Translations under genes and position numbers: made by a program
Shown here: positions 53,369-62,163 of the stretch, in pieces
Numbering within the stretch: position 1 is the first letter of the stretch
Layout: every line of letters starts with the position of its first letter
Notes under the pieces: model-generated
The model's database searches: none
Seen by the model: the letters and a program-made list of their open reading frames with translations, nothing else
What the model was told of the DNA's origin: nothing
Assembly (NCBI GenBank): GCA_000244995.1
Contig: CM001438.1
Span: forward strand, 4,178,090-4,242,089
Direction: 5' to 3'
Source of the DNA: Burkholderiales bacterium JOSHI_001
GTDB lineage: Bacteria; Pseudomonadota; Gammaproteobacteria; Burkholderiales; Burkholderiaceae_C
Length of the DNA stretch: 64,000 nucleotides

Positions 53369-53983
53369 TCAGCGCGTCAGGGCCAGCTTGACACCAAAGC
53401 CCACCAGCAGCGTGCCGGCCACGCGGTTCATCCACTGCGTCACGCGCGGGCTGCCGCGCAGGCGGTCGGCCAGGCGGTGGGTGAGCAGCACCACGCTGGC
53501 GCAGTAGCCGAAGGTGAGCACCGCCACGGTGGCGGCCATCATCGCGAAGGTGAACAGACCCTGGTGGCGCGCCGGGTCCACGAACAGCGGGAAGAAGGCC
53601 ATGTAGAACACGATGGCCTTGGGGTTCAGCAGGGTGATCAACGCGGCCTGCTGGAAGTAGTCCCGCGGCCGGATGTTCAGGATGGGCCCTTCGCCCGGCT
53701 TGGACAGGATCATGCGCAGCCCGATCCAGGCCAGGTAGGCCGCGCCCAGCCACTGCACCGACCCGAAGGCCAGCGGCCAGGCCTTCAGCAGCGCGGCCAC
53801 GCCGGCCACGGCCAGCCACATCAGCACCTGGTCGCCAGCGATCACGCCGAAGGTGGCGGCAAAGCCGCCGCGCAGGCCACCCTTGCCGGTGGACGTGATC
53901 AGCGCCAGGTTGCCCGGGCCTGGGATGGCCAGGAACACCAGCACGGCCACCACAAAGGCCCCGTAGTCCGCAATGCCGAACAT
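53369..53983 (-). CDS. LysE/RhtB-family amino-acid exporter
   Basis: A 204-residue inner-membrane protein with about six helices. The N-terminal IPGPGNLALITSTGKGGLRGGFAATFGVIAGDQVLM is the LysE signature, and LLNPKAIVFYMAFFP is conserved in the family. It exports amino acids or derivatives; the substrate is unknown. It follows the DUF808 gene after 12 nt on the same strand. Confidence 0.92.
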   Translation of the reverse strand: MFGIADYGAFVVAVLVFLAIPGPGNLALITSTGKGGLRGGFAATFGVIAGDQVLMWLAVAGVAALLKAWPLAFGSVQWLGAAYLAWIGLRMILSKPGEGPILNIRPRDYFQQAALITLLNPKAIVFYMAFFPLFVDPARHQGLFTFAMMAATVAVLTFGYCASVVLLTHRLADRLRGSPRVTQWMNRVAGTLLVGFGVKLALTR

Positions 53984-53995
53984 GGTTTCACCCTT

Positions 53996-54916
53996 TCAAT
54001 GCGTCACGCCCGCGCGCAGCTTCTGCACGCCCACCACCACGGCCAGCACCAGCGCGCCGGCGAGCAGGCCCACCAACGCATTGGCACCGCTTTCCACCAG
54101 CACCTGCAGCGCGCCGCCCAGGCCCTGCAGCGCGTTCTGAAGGGCGTGGTGCAGCACCGGCAGGCCATGCACCAGGATGCCGCCGCCCACCAGGAACATG
54201 GCCGCGGTGCCGGCCACCGACAAGGCCTTCATCAGCCAGGGCGCAGCGCGCAGGATGGCGCGGCCCAGCGCGGCGCCGGCGCCGGCCCGGCCGTTGCGCG
54301 TGAGGAGCAGGCCCAGGTCGTCCAGCTTCACGATGCCGGCCACGAAGCCATACACCCCCACCGTCATCACCACGGCCACCACGGCCAGCACACCCACCTG
54401 CGTCAACAAGGGCTGCGTGGCCACCGTGCCCAGCGTGATGGCGATGATTTCGGCCGACAGGATGAAGTCGGTGCGCACCGCGCCCTTGATCTTGTCGCGC
54501 TCGAAGGCCACCAGGTCCACCTGGGTGTTGACCAGGGCATCGGACAAGGCCTGGCGGTGGGCCTCGTCCTCGGCCGCGCTGTGCATCCACCGGTGGGCCA
54601 GCTTCTCGAAGCCTTCAAAGCACAGGAAGGCACCGCCCACCATCAGCAGCGGCGTCACCGCCCAGGGGATGAAGGCGCTGATCGCCAGCGCCAGCGGCAC
54701 CAGGATGGCCTTGTTGATGAACGAGCCCTTGGCCACCGCCCACACCACCGGCAGTTCTCGCTCGGCCGCCACACCGGTCACCTGCTGGGCGTTCAGCGCC
54801 AGGTCGTCGCCCAGCACGCCGGCGGTCTTCTTGGCCGCCACCTTGGTCAGCAAGGCCACATCGTCCAGCACGGTGGCGATGTCGTCGATCAGGGCAAGCA
54901 GGCTGGAAGCGGCCAT
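53996..54916 (-). CDS. DUF808 (YedI-like) membrane protein
   Basis: A 306-residue inner-membrane protein with several helices. Signatures are [65 protein letters not shown] and [15 protein letters not shown]. The DUF808 family's function is unknown. ATG 54916. It is first of a two-gene unit with the LysE-type gene and divergent from the acyltransferase. Confidence 0.92.
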   Translation of the reverse strand: MAASSLLALIDDIATVLDDVALLTKVAAKKTAGVLGDDLALNAQQVTGVAAERELPVVWAVAKGSFINKAILVPLALAISAFIPWAVTPLLMVGGAFLCFEGFEKLAHRWMHSAAEDEAHRQALSDALVNTQVDLVAFERDKIKGAVRTDFILSAEIIAITLGTVATQPLLTQVGVLAVVAVVMTVGVYGFVAGIVKLDDLGLLLTRNGRAGAGAALGRAILRAAPWLMKALSVAGTAAMFLVGGGILVHGLPVLHHALQNALQGLGGALQVLVESGANALVGLLAGALVLAVVVGVQKLRAGVTH

Positions 54917-54985
54917 GGACCTAGGGGTGGCGGTGCGGGAAAGCGGCGATGGTAGCGGCCCGCGCGCCCACCAAGAATGCGCGGC

Positions 54986-56422
54986 ATGAACCAGACCATC
55001 ACCTTGCCGCTGTGGCTGGCGCTGCTGGTGGCGGCGCTGGCCGCCTGGGCGCTGCTGGACCGGCTGCTGATGCCCAGCGCGCGCTGGTGGGTGAAGAGCC
55101 GCGCCGACCGCGTGCTGCGCGACGTGGGCCTGCGGCTGAAGATCCAGATCCGGCCGTTCCAGAAAGTGCGGCGGCAGGCGCTGATTGACCGCCTGATCTT
55201 CGACGACAAGGTGCAGCAGGCCGCGCAGGCCTTCGCCGACAACCGCAACATGCCGCGCGAAGTGGCACTGGACCAGGTGCAGCGCTATGCGCGCGAGATC
55301 GTGCCGGCCTTCAACGCCTATGTGTACTTCCGCATCGGCTACTGGCTGGCGCGCGGCGTCTCACGCTCGCTGTACCGCGTGCGCATCGGCTACACCGACG
55401 ACGCCGGCCTGAACGCCATTCCGGAAAACGCCACGGTGGTGTTCGTCATGAACCACCGCAGCAACATGGACTACGTGATCGCCAGCTACCTGGCGGCCGA
55501 ACGCGCGGCGCTGTCCTACGCGGTGGGCGAATGGGCGCGGGTGTGGGGGCTGCAGCAGTTGATCCGCGCCATGGGCGCCTACTTCGTGCGGCGCGACTCC
55601 AAGGACGAACTCTACCGCCGCGTGCTGGAACGCTACATCGCCATGGCCACCGAGGCCGGTGTCACGCAGGCCGTGTACCCCGAAGGCGGGCTCACGCGCG
55701 ACGGCCGCCTGCGCGAACCGCGCTTCGGCGTGCTGGACTACATGCTGCGCGGCTTCCATGCCCAGGCCAGCGGGGAACAGGGGCGCGACCTGGTCTTCGT
55801 GCCCCTGGGCCTGAACTACGACCGCGTGCTGGAGGACCGCACCCAGTTGCTGGCCGGCAACCCGCAGGCGCCACGGCCCGGTCGGGCGGCGGCACTGGCC
55901 CGCACCCTGGGCTTCCTGGCCCAGCAGGCGGGCCTGGTGCTGCGCAGCCGCTGGCACCGCCTGGGCTATGCCTGCGTGAACTTCGGCACCCCGGTGTCGG
56001 TGCGGGCCTGGAGCCAGGCGCACGGCGTGGACTGGGAACACCTGCCCAAGGACCAGCGCCATGCGCAGGTGGCCGCGCTGGGCCGCCACCTGATGGACCA
56101 GGTGGGCGCCCTGGTGCCGGTGCTGCCGGTGCCGCTGGTGGCCACGGTGCTGCTGCAGGCCCCCGCGGCCGGGCTGTCCGACCTGGAGATCAAGGCGGCA
56201 GTGGCGGCGCTGGTGCAGCGCCTGCAGGCCAGCGGCGCCCACCTCTACCTGCCGCGCAGCGACTGGGACTACGCCGTGAGTGCCGGCCTGCGCATGCTGA
56301 GCCTGCGCCACCTGGTTCTGGATCGGGATGGCCTGTTCAGTGTGGCCCCAGGCGAACAGCCGCTGCTGGCCTACTACGCCAACTCCATCGTGCACCTGCT
56401 GCCCGCGACGGCGCCCCAATGA
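54986..56422 (+). CDS. PlsB-like glycerol-3-phosphate/lysophosphatidate acyltransferase
   Basis: A 478-residue acyltransferase with an N-terminal membrane helix (residues 6-26). Block I is NHRSNMDY and block III is [10 protein letters not shown], closer to PlsB (EGG) than PlsC (EGTR). [20 protein letters not shown] and later VATVLLQ follow. It probably makes lysophosphatidic or phosphatidic acid. ATG 54986 is chosen over ATG 54977. Convergent with the effector-like operon. Confidence 0.88.
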   Translation: MNQTITLPLWLALLVAALAAWALLDRLLMPSARWWVKSRADRVLRDVGLRLKIQIRPFQKVRRQALIDRLIFDDKVQQAAQAFADNRNMPREVALDQVQRYAREIVPAFNAYVYFRIGYWLARGVSRSLYRVRIGYTDDAGLNAIPENATVVFVMNHRSNMDYVIASYLAAERAALSYAVGEWARVWGLQQLIRAMGAYFVRRDSKDELYRRVLERYIAMATEAGVTQAVYPEGGLTRDGRLREPRFGVLDYMLRGFHAQASGEQGRDLVFVPLGLNYDRVLEDRTQLLAGNPQAPRPGRAAALARTLGFLAQQAGLVLRSRWHRLGYACVNFGTPVSVRAWSQAHGVDWEHLPKDQRHAQVAALGRHLMDQVGALVPVLPVPLVATVLLQAPAAGLSDLEIKAAVAALVQRLQASGAHLYLPRSDWDYAVSAGLRMLSLRHLVLDRDGLFSVAPGEQPLLAYYANSIVHLLPATAPQ

Positions 56423-56428
56423 GCCGCA

Positions 56429-57157
56429 TCAGCGCTGGCGCTGGTAGGTCTGACCGTCGTAGACAAACCGCAGCGCCAGCGGCGGCCCCGGCATCTGCGG
56501 CTGCGCGCCGGCCGCGGGCAGCGTGGTCTGCCCCAACTCCAGCGCCAGCCAGCCGCCCTTGTCGGCCAGGAAGGCCAGTTGGTGGCTGCGGTAGCCACCA
56601 TCGCGCGTGTTGCTGGTGTCCACTTCGCGCCAAAGTCCCAAAGGCGCCGCGCCGTCCAGCGCGGCCAGCACCAAGGTGCTGCGCGACGCCCCATCGGGCA
56701 GCGCCTGCCGCACCCGCAGCAGCAAGGCGGGCCGGGCCGACGAGGCCCGCCACTGCGCGGCCGCCGGATCGGCCGGCGGCTGCAGCAAGTTCAGCGTGAA
56801 GGGCGCTCCACGCCGGTCCAGCAGGGCCAGCGCCGCCACGTCAGCACCCAGCGGCAGGCGCAGCGTCTTGGCAGGGCAAGCAGCCTTGCCCTTGCAAGGC
56901 TTGCGCAGCACCAGGTAGGGCTGCGGATCGCCGTCCACCGACACCACACCCCACGCCACCTGCGCGTCTGCGCCCAAGGCCGGCAGCGCAAGGCGCCCAA
57001 AGGAAGACGCGGCGCCCGATGTGGCCCCCGTGTCCCGGGCGAACTGGGCGCTGTCGAGCATGGCCTGCGGTCGAGGACTGGCTGGCGGCGCGTCAGCGCC
57101 GGCCTGCGCCGCCGCGGCGGCCAGCAACAGGGCCGTCAACAGGGTGTGCCGGCTCAT
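56429..57157 (-). CDS. exported protein ending a protease operon; possible immunity protein
   Basis: A 242-residue protein with a clear signal peptide (MSRHTLLTALLLAAAAAQAGA), so periplasmic. The body is beta-rich with WGVVSVDGDPQPYLVLRKPCKGKAACPAKTLRLP and ends LRFVYDGQTYQRQR. Family unknown to me. Its ATG overlaps the stop of the gene before it (ATGA). Fourth and last in the operon with the HEXXH protein. A periplasmic location fits an immunity role against an exported protease, but that is inference. Confidence 0.75.
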   Translation of the reverse strand: MSRHTLLTALLLAAAAAQAGADAPPASPRPQAMLDSAQFARDTGATSGAASSFGRLALPALGADAQVAWGVVSVDGDPQPYLVLRKPCKGKAACPAKTLRLPLGADVAALALLDRRGAPFTLNLLQPPADPAAAQWRASSARPALLLRVRQALPDGASRSTLVLAALDGAAPLGLWREVDTSNTRDGGYRSHQLAFLADKGGWLALELGQTTLPAAGAQPQMPGPPLALRFVYDGQTYQRQR

Positions 57158-58053
57158 CCACGCATCACCAGTTCGTTGGAAAAAGCGCGCCCCAGGATCA
57201 CCGGCAGGCCGGCCACCTGGCTCAGACGCCCGTAGTTGGAATAGACCACGCGCACAATGTGCTCACCAGGCGGCAAGGGTCCCAGCGGCACCGGTTGCGG
57301 CAGCAACAGCGGCTGCCGGGGCGACAGGACGATGTAGCTGTCGCCCCAGGGCACGGCGCCGCGGCTGGCGCGCGCCAAGTCGGCCGGCCAGGTCTGGAAG
57401 ATGGCGCCCGGCCCGGTCTCGTCGGGTGCTTCCTGCGGCAGCGGGGCCAGTTCCACCCGGAAGTGGTTCGGACCATCCACCGACGGCACCCAAGCCTGCG
57501 GTCCCACCAGCACGGCGCGCTGGTGGCCTTCGTTGACCAGGCCGATGCGCAAGGCCTGTTCGGCGCCCTGCCCTTGCAGTTGCACTGCCAGGCGCAGGCT
57601 GACGCCGGTGCCGCTGGCTTCGAGCGCATGGGCCACATCGCGCAGCAACTGGTCCAAGCCGGCCAGGCGCAGCAGCACGGGCGAGCCGGTGGCCACCACC
57701 AGGTCGACCACCGCGTCGCCCACAGCGCAGGTCCAGTTCACCAGGCCGGCTCCCGGCACCAGTTCGGTGTCGCTGCGCAGCGACCAGAACTGGGCCTTCA
57801 CCAGCGCCTGGGCCAGTGCCGGCGCCTGGGCGTCATCGGCCGGCGCCTGCCAGCGCCCGATGCGTGCACCGCCGGCGTCCACCGGGCTGCGCTCTCGCAG
57901 GCAGCGCTGCAGGCCGCCGCGTTCATAGGAAATTTCCTCGCGCCATCCGGCGGGCTCACCTTCGGCCTGCACCCGCGACACCGCCAGGAAACCAGGTTCA
58001 CCGCGGGCCAGGGCCTCCAGGGCCAGGCGCAGTCGTTCGGCGGCTGCGCTCAT
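57154..58053 (-). CDS. unknown protein in protease operon
   Basis: A 299-residue soluble protein without signal or membrane segment. Early helix (AAAERLRLALEALARGEPGFLA), then mixed alpha/beta sequence with HFRVELAPLPQE and GEHIVRVVYSNYGRLS. I do not recognise it. Its start shares one base with the stop of the protease gene (TGATG) and its stop overlaps the next ATG. Stoichiometric co-expression with the protease suggests a chaperone, adaptor or inhibitor. Confidence 0.75.
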   Translation of the reverse strand: MSAAAERLRLALEALARGEPGFLAVSRVQAEGEPAGWREEISYERGGLQRCLRERSPVDAGGARIGRWQAPADDAQAPALAQALVKAQFWSLRSDTELVPGAGLVNWTCAVGDAVVDLVVATGSPVLLRLAGLDQLLRDVAHALEASGTGVSLRLAVQLQGQGAEQALRIGLVNEGHQRAVLVGPQAWVPSVDGPNHFRVELAPLPQEAPDETGPGAIFQTWPADLARASRGAVPWGDSYIVLSPRQPLLLPQPVPLGPLPPGEHIVRVVYSNYGRLSQVAGLPVILGRAFSNELVMRG

Positions 58054-59282
58054 CAGCGGCCCTTCACCACCAAGGGCCAGTCGCGGCCGATCCAGGACTT
58101 GACCTTCTTCTTCAGTTCGTCGCGCATGGCGTCCAGGTGGCGCGCCTTTCCGCTGGTGAGGTTCTGCCCCATGATGCTGTCGGCCTCGATCTTGGACGTG
58201 GCCGGGTCGATGGCCCCGCCGGTGTATTCGTCAAAGGCCCCCAGCAGGTGGCCGCACTCGTGCGCCGCCACGCCCAAACGGGTCTCGCTGAGGTACCAGT
58301 CCGTGGCGTTGGAGCGTTCCCAGTCGGCAGACCACACCGCATACACCAGCTTGTCGCCGGCCCCGGCGCTCCAGTCCACGTTGACGCTGAGGTCCCAGGC
58401 GCACAGCCCGGTGCCGTTGCAGTCCTTGTGCTTGACGCTGAACTTTTCGCCCCAGGTGTCCTGGATGTTCTTGCGCCACTTCTTCTTCATGTCCTCGTAG
58501 TTCTTCGGCTGCTGGAATGACTCGGGCCAGGTGAAGCTGCCGCCATCGTCGCGGCTGACGAACTTCTTGCCGCTTTCAACGAAGACCAGGTTGTTCACGG
58601 TGTAGGCCGAAACGTCGCGCGGCAAGGCCTTCCAGGCGCTTTTTTCGTCGTTCCAGTACTTCCAGTCGGTGCCGGACTTCTTCACGAAACCGAAGGCCTG
58701 CTTGACCTTGTCCTTCTTCTCGTCCAACAGGACCCACTTGCCCAGCCAGGCCTTCTTGATCTGCAGCGTCTGCTGCAGCTTGATGGTGGCGTCTTTCACC
58801 CCCAGGCGGAAGGCGGCTGTCCAGCCGTAGTCGGCCGTGCCATTGGTGGCCTTGGGCGAACTGCAGGCAAAGCTCACCGCTTCGGCCGCCTTGTCAGGCA
58901 GGCGCTTGACGGCCAGCGCCTTGGGCGTGGTGGCATCCATGCCATCGGCCGCCAGTTTGCCCACCACCGCCAGCTTGTCGGGCATGGAAGCGCCGGCCTT
59001 CTCGAAATTGACGTTCTGCGCCTTCCAGTCCACCTTGAAGGTGGACTGCCCCTTGGTGGTGGCCGAGTCCACCTGCTTGCCCTTGGCCACCATGGACGCG
59101 CTGGCGGTCACCTCGCTGGCAATGCCCGTTGCCGTGCCGTTCAGCGGCGCCAGGTCGGCGCAGTACACCTCGTCGGCGCCCCAGCTCACATTCAGGCTGC
59201 GGGCCGGCACCGCGGGGCAGCTCTGCACCGCCTTGCCGGCCGGGGCCGACTTGTCAAACTTGGCCTGTACCTTGCCGTTCAT
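58053..59282 (-). CDS. signal-less metalloprotease, HEXXHXXGXXD type; T6SS-effector-like
   Basis: A 409-residue protein. The zinc motif is H341-E342-C-G-H345 with Gly348 and Asp351, followed by EY; about 20 residues on, SIMG resembles a metzincin Met-turn. It is closest in pattern to IgA-peptidase-M64/snapalysin-like HEXXHXXGXXD proteases. The N-terminal half is Thr/Ser/Lys-rich and beta-like (TASASMVAKGKQVDS). There is no signal peptide. It overlaps both neighbours. The preceding small gene belongs to a type I recall beside VgrG proteins, so export by type VI secretion is inferred. Confidence 0.85.
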   Translation of the reverse strand: MNGKVQAKFDKSAPAGKAVQSCPAVPARSLNVSWGADEVYCADLAPLNGTATGIASEVTASASMVAKGKQVDSATTKGQSTFKVDWKAQNVNFEKAGASMPDKLAVVGKLAADGMDATTPKALAVKRLPDKAAEAVSFACSSPKATNGTADYGWTAAFRLGVKDATIKLQQTLQIKKAWLGKWVLLDEKKDKVKQAFGFVKKSGTDWKYWNDEKSAWKALPRDVSAYTVNNLVFVESGKKFVSRDDGGSFTWPESFQQPKNYEDMKKKWRKNIQDTWGEKFSVKHKDCNGTGLCAWDLSVNVDWSAGAGDKLVYAVWSADWERSNATDWYLSETRLGVAAHECGHLLGAFDEYTGGAIDPATSKIEADSIMGQNLTSGKARHLDAMRDELKKKVKSWIGRDWPLVVKGR

Positions 59283-59662
59283 GATGCAAGCGGCGCGCGC
59301 ACCCGCGACGTTTCCCGCCGCGCGGCAGCGTCGTTCAGGATCTGCAGCCGCAGTTCGGGCGCCACGATGAACTCATCGGCCAGGATGCTCTGGGCCCAGC
59401 TGAAGTCGGGGTGCTCGTCAAAGCGAGGGTGCAGGTGCATGGCCAATTCCGCATAGGCAGCCACATCGGCCTCGCTGACCATGCCCCAGTGCCGGGCTCG
59501 CGACACCAGGTGCTGCACCAGGCGTTCAGACAGGGCATCGTCGGATGCCGCCATCTGAGCCGGAAAGGATCTGCGCAGGTGAGCAAGCAGGCGAGCCTCG
59601 AAGCGGCTTTCACAAGCCTGCTCCAGGTGCTTGAACTGCGCTTTGCTGATCTGCAGCGACAT
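59279..59662 (-). CDS. small VgrG-neighbourhood-type protein
   Basis: A 127-residue helical protein: QISKAQFKHLEQACESRFEARLLAHLRRSFP, then HWGMVSEADVAAYAELAMHLHPRFDEHPDFSWAQSILAD. From memory this pattern (ArgArgPhe-Phe-Pro, then FDxxPxxxWAxxIL) marks small proteins encoded beside VgrG/effector genes of type VI secretion, perhaps adaptors. ATG 59662 has GAAGG upstream; ATG 59671 is possible. First gene of the operon; its stop overlaps the protease ATG. Confidence 0.75.
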   Translation of the reverse strand: MSLQISKAQFKHLEQACESRFEARLLAHLRRSFPAQMAASDDALSERLVQHLVSRARHWGMVSEADVAAYAELAMHLHPRFDEHPDFSWAQSILADEFIVAPELRLQILNDAAARRETSRVRAPLAS

Positions 59663-59709
59663 GGCCTTCATCCAGCGCCCGCAACAAGACGATGGCGCAG
59701 TTTGGCACA

Positions 59710-59715
59710 CATAAT
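59710..59715 (+). promoter_or_regulatory. -10 box of the YkgJ-DsbA operon
   Basis: CATAAT, 27 nt before ATG 59743. It lies downstream of the alternative ATG at 59692, so it supports the shorter YkgJ start. Confidence 0.45.
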
Positions 59716-59742
59716 CGCGCACCACCCATCCCTCAGATTGGC

Positions 59743-60345
59743 ATGAACCCCGAGCCCAACCCGGAACCCACCGCCATCCCCGGCGCGGCCGACCTGGAGG
59801 AGGGCCTGCGCTTCCTGCACACGCTGGGCATGCAGTCGAAGATGGACCTGGTGGCCGCCAACACCCGCCTGCTGGCGCTGGTGGAAGAACTGGTGGCCAG
59901 TGGCACGCTGGATCTGCAGGCCTTTGACGAAAGGCGACGCAAGGTGTCCGAGCGCGAAGCCGCACGCATGACGCGCGAGGCCCACGTCAAGGTGCTGGTG
60001 GACGAGACCGAGGACAAGTACGCGCTGGCCGACCTGCCGCAGATCGACTGCGTGGCCCGCCTGCCGCTGTGCCGCGCACGTTGCTGCGCCCTGAGCTTCG
60101 CGCTGTCCTTCCAGGACTTGAACGAACGCGTGGTGCAGTGGGACTATGGCCGGCCGTACCACATCCGCCAGCGTGCCGACGGCTACTGCGTCCACAACCA
60201 GGCCGGCGGTTGCCAATGCACGGTGTACGAGCACCGCCCGGCGGTGTGCCGCCAGTACGACTGCCGCCAGGACAGCCGCATCTGGAAAGACTTCGACGCC
60301 CGCGTCCCCGCCGACCCAGCATCACAGGATCCGCCCACGCCATGA
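59743..60345 (+). CDS. YkgJ-type cysteine-cluster protein
   Basis: A 200-residue protein. The N-terminal half is helical; the C-terminal half holds nine cysteines in the YkgJ pattern (LCRARCCALSF, GYCVH, GGCQCTVYEHRPAVCRQYDCRQD), probably binding zinc or an Fe-S cluster. Function unknown. ATG 59743 is chosen from the promoter position. Its stop overlaps the DsbA-family ATG (ATGA). Divergent from the protease operon. Confidence 0.85.
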   Translation: MNPEPNPEPTAIPGAADLEEGLRFLHTLGMQSKMDLVAANTRLLALVEELVASGTLDLQAFDERRRKVSEREAARMTREAHVKVLVDETEDKYALADLPQIDCVARLPLCRARCCALSFALSFQDLNERVVQWDYGRPYHIRQRADGYCVHNQAGGCQCTVYEHRPAVCRQYDCRQDSRIWKDFDARVPADPASQDPPTP

Positions 60346-61016
60346 ACACCGCCCCTGCCCGCCTGGACATCGCCATCGTCTCCGACGTGGTCTGCCCCTG
60401 GTGCTTTGTCGGCCATGGCCAGCTGGAACAGGCCCTGGCGGCCTGGACCGCGCAACACCCCGGCCAGCCGGAACCGAAGCTGCGCTGGTACCCCTTCCAG
60501 CTGAACCCCGAGATGCCGCCGCAGGGCATGGCGCGCAGCGCCTACATGGCCGCCAAGTTCGGCAACGCCGACCTGGACGCCATCCACCAACGCCTGGAGG
60601 CCGCGGCACAAACCGCCGGCGTGGCGCTGCAACTGGGCCGCATCACCCAGCAGCCCAACACCCTGAAGGCCCACACCCTGATCAACCTGGCAGCCGACGC
60701 CGGCTTGCAGACCGCGGTGGCCCATGCGCTGTTCCAGGCCTACTTCCACGACGGCCGCGACCTGAGCGACGACGGGCAACTTCGCGCGGTGGCGGCTGAT
60801 GCCGGTTTGAACGAAGAGATCATCACCAGCGCGCTGGACGACCCCGGCCAGCAGGCCCGCGTGGCGGGGCTGGACGCCGACCTGCGCCAGCAGGGCGTGT
60901 CGGGCGTGCCACTGTTCGTGTTCACCCGCGAGGGCACCGACCACCAGGCGGTGGTCAGCGGCGCCCAGGGCCGCGATGCCCTGCTGCAGGCCATGGCGCA
61001 GTGCATGGCCACCTGA
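60342..61016 (+). CDS. DsbA-family (FrnE-like) oxidoreductase, cytosolic
   Basis: A 224-residue thioredoxin-fold protein with active site C18-PW-C21 in SDVVCPWCFVGHGQLE. NTLKAHTLINLAADAGLQTAVAHALFQAYF and the cis-Pro region SGVPLFVF fit the FrnE/2-hydroxychromene-isomerase branch. No signal peptide, so cytosolic. Co-translated with the cysteine-cluster protein, which suggests a shared thiol chemistry. Confidence 0.92.
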   Translation: MNTAPARLDIAIVSDVVCPWCFVGHGQLEQALAAWTAQHPGQPEPKLRWYPFQLNPEMPPQGMARSAYMAAKFGNADLDAIHQRLEAAAQTAGVALQLGRITQQPNTLKAHTLINLAADAGLQTAVAHALFQAYFHDGRDLSDDGQLRAVAADAGLNEEIITSALDDPGQQARVAGLDADLRQQGVSGVPLFVFTREGTDHQAVVSGAQGRDALLQAMAQCMAT

Positions 61017-61080
61017 TCCGCCCCGCAACTGGGGGCCGAAAGCCCCGCACTTCGGCGGTTCACGCGGCGGCCCCGGCCGG

Positions 61081-61232
61081 CACAATGCTTTCACCTTGGC
61101 GACCAACCGACCGCACGATTGGGCGGACCGCGGAACCCGTCACCGCCGCCGAGAAACCGCCACCGCGGGCCGACCAGCCTGCAGTGCACGGACAAACGAA
61201 GGGCCATCCCATGGATGGCCCTTCACCTTTTT
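61081..61232 (+). ncRNA. candidate small RNA (promoter box to terminator, ~140 nt)
   Basis: The 232-nt gap after the DsbA gene has CACAATG at 61081, the form seen before known genes here. About 110 nt later there is a strong terminator (61199-61232). No convincing ORF lies between. A transcript from about 61092 to 61232 would be a free-standing sRNA; otherwise the terminator simply ends the DsbA operon. Confidence 0.3.
61199..61232 (+). terminator. intrinsic terminator
   Basis: AAGGGCCATCC (61199-61209) and GGATGGCCCTT (61213-61223) form a perfect 11-bp stem with a CAT loop, followed by CACC and five T (61228-61232). It ends plus-strand transcription before the convergent gene at 61249. Confidence 0.8.
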
Positions 61233-61248
61233 GGCCCCGGCGAAGTTG

Positions 61249-61734
61249 TCAGCGCACCGCGCGTGACTCGCCCGGCTTGGCCCCGCCGCCCTGGCCACCC
61301 TGACGCAGGGCGGACTCCAGCATGGCCGCCGCCTGCGCCGAACGTTCCTTCTCGGCCACACACTCGGCCTCAATGGCGTTGCGAATTTCCAGCGACGAGC
61401 CGCGACGGCGGTACACCTCGGCAACCAAGTCGCGCTGGCCGGGCTGCGCCGCGGCCTGTTCGGCTTCGGTCTTCCCGGTCTCGCGCACCCAGGCCAGTTT
61501 TTGCGCATCGGCCGCCCGCTTGGCGCAGCCGGCATCCACCGGCGCGGCCGCCGGCATGTCCTGGCCGGCGCCGGAGCGGCTGATCACCCGGCTGTCCTGG
61601 CCGCTGCAGGGGCGGTCCTGGTAGTTCGAGCCGCAGCGGTACATCTTCTGCGCCTGGGCTGGGCCCACGGCCAGGCCGGCCAGCAGCGCCAGCCCCGCGG
61701 CCAGACATGCGCGCCGAAGTTGCAACAAGACCAT
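61249..61734 (-). CDS. exported DUF4124-like protein
   Basis: A 161-residue protein with a signal peptide (ends PAQAQ). KMYRCGSNYQDRPCSGQ resembles the short DUF4124 motif, and a Gln/Glu/Ala-rich helical region with two more cysteines follows. Probably periplasmic; function unknown. ATG 61734 has GGAGG about ten bases upstream, so it is preferred to the GTG at 61746. A TAGATT box lies 27 nt upstream. Confidence 0.8.
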   Translation of the reverse strand: MVLLQLRRACLAAGLALLAGLAVGPAQAQKMYRCGSNYQDRPCSGQDSRVISRSGAGQDMPAAAPVDAGCAKRAADAQKLAWVRETGKTEAEQAAAQPGQRDLVAEVYRRRGSSLEIRNAIEAECVAEKERSAQAAAMLESALRQGGQGGGAKPGESRAVR

Positions 61735-61761
61735 GATGGGAACCACCTCCGTTGGCCCTGG

Positions 61762-61767
61762 AATCTA
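61762..61767 (-). promoter_or_regulatory. -10 box of the DUF4124-like gene
   Basis: Minus-strand TAGATT, 27 nt before the ATG. No -35 recognised. Confidence 0.4.
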
Positions 61768-61876
61768 CACAAGCCGGCCGCCGCCGCAGCGTCCAAATGC
61801 CACGTTTGGCGCGCCTGTGAGCCCACCCCATGCGGGGGAGGCGCGGCGGCTGGCCGCACGGCGCAACGAACTCTGG

Positions 61877-61882
61877 CACAAT
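61877..61882 (+). promoter_or_regulatory. -10-like box of the DEAD-box helicase
   Basis: CACAAT followed by G. If used, the leader is about 275 nt long. Confidence 0.4.
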
Positions 61883-61890
61883 GTCGGGGT

Positions 61891-62163
61891 CGCGCCGCGT
61901 TCCGAGCGGCGCGTTCCGTTCATCCCCTGTCAGCCTTTTCCCACCGGTGCTTGGCCACGTTGCCAAGGTTTCCACCGTGACGGGAGTCCCTGGTTGGCGG
62001 CGATGCCGTCGACCCAGGTGCTGACGCCCGCGGTGTTCATCCGCAGGCTCCCACGCCATGACGACTTCACCCCCTGCGGCGCAGTCCAGCGCTGCTGGTG
62101 ACGCTTTGTCGTGCCGTCCCTCACAGGCCGGCACACAGGCGCTGCCTGCTTGAAGAAATGACC
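61891..62163 (+). promoter_or_regulatory. long 5' leader of the DEAD-box helicase gene
   Basis: No ORF here looks real. An 8-bp stem-loop (61891-61898 with 61906-61913) lies right at the predicted RNA 5' end. Long structured leaders are typical of cold-induced helicase and csp mRNAs; the csp gene nearby makes this plausible. Confidence 0.35.

Noticed and set aside
59692..59742. Upstream ATG for the YkgJ-type gene
   Set aside because: The CATAAT box at 59710 falls inside this extension, so ATG 59743 is better.
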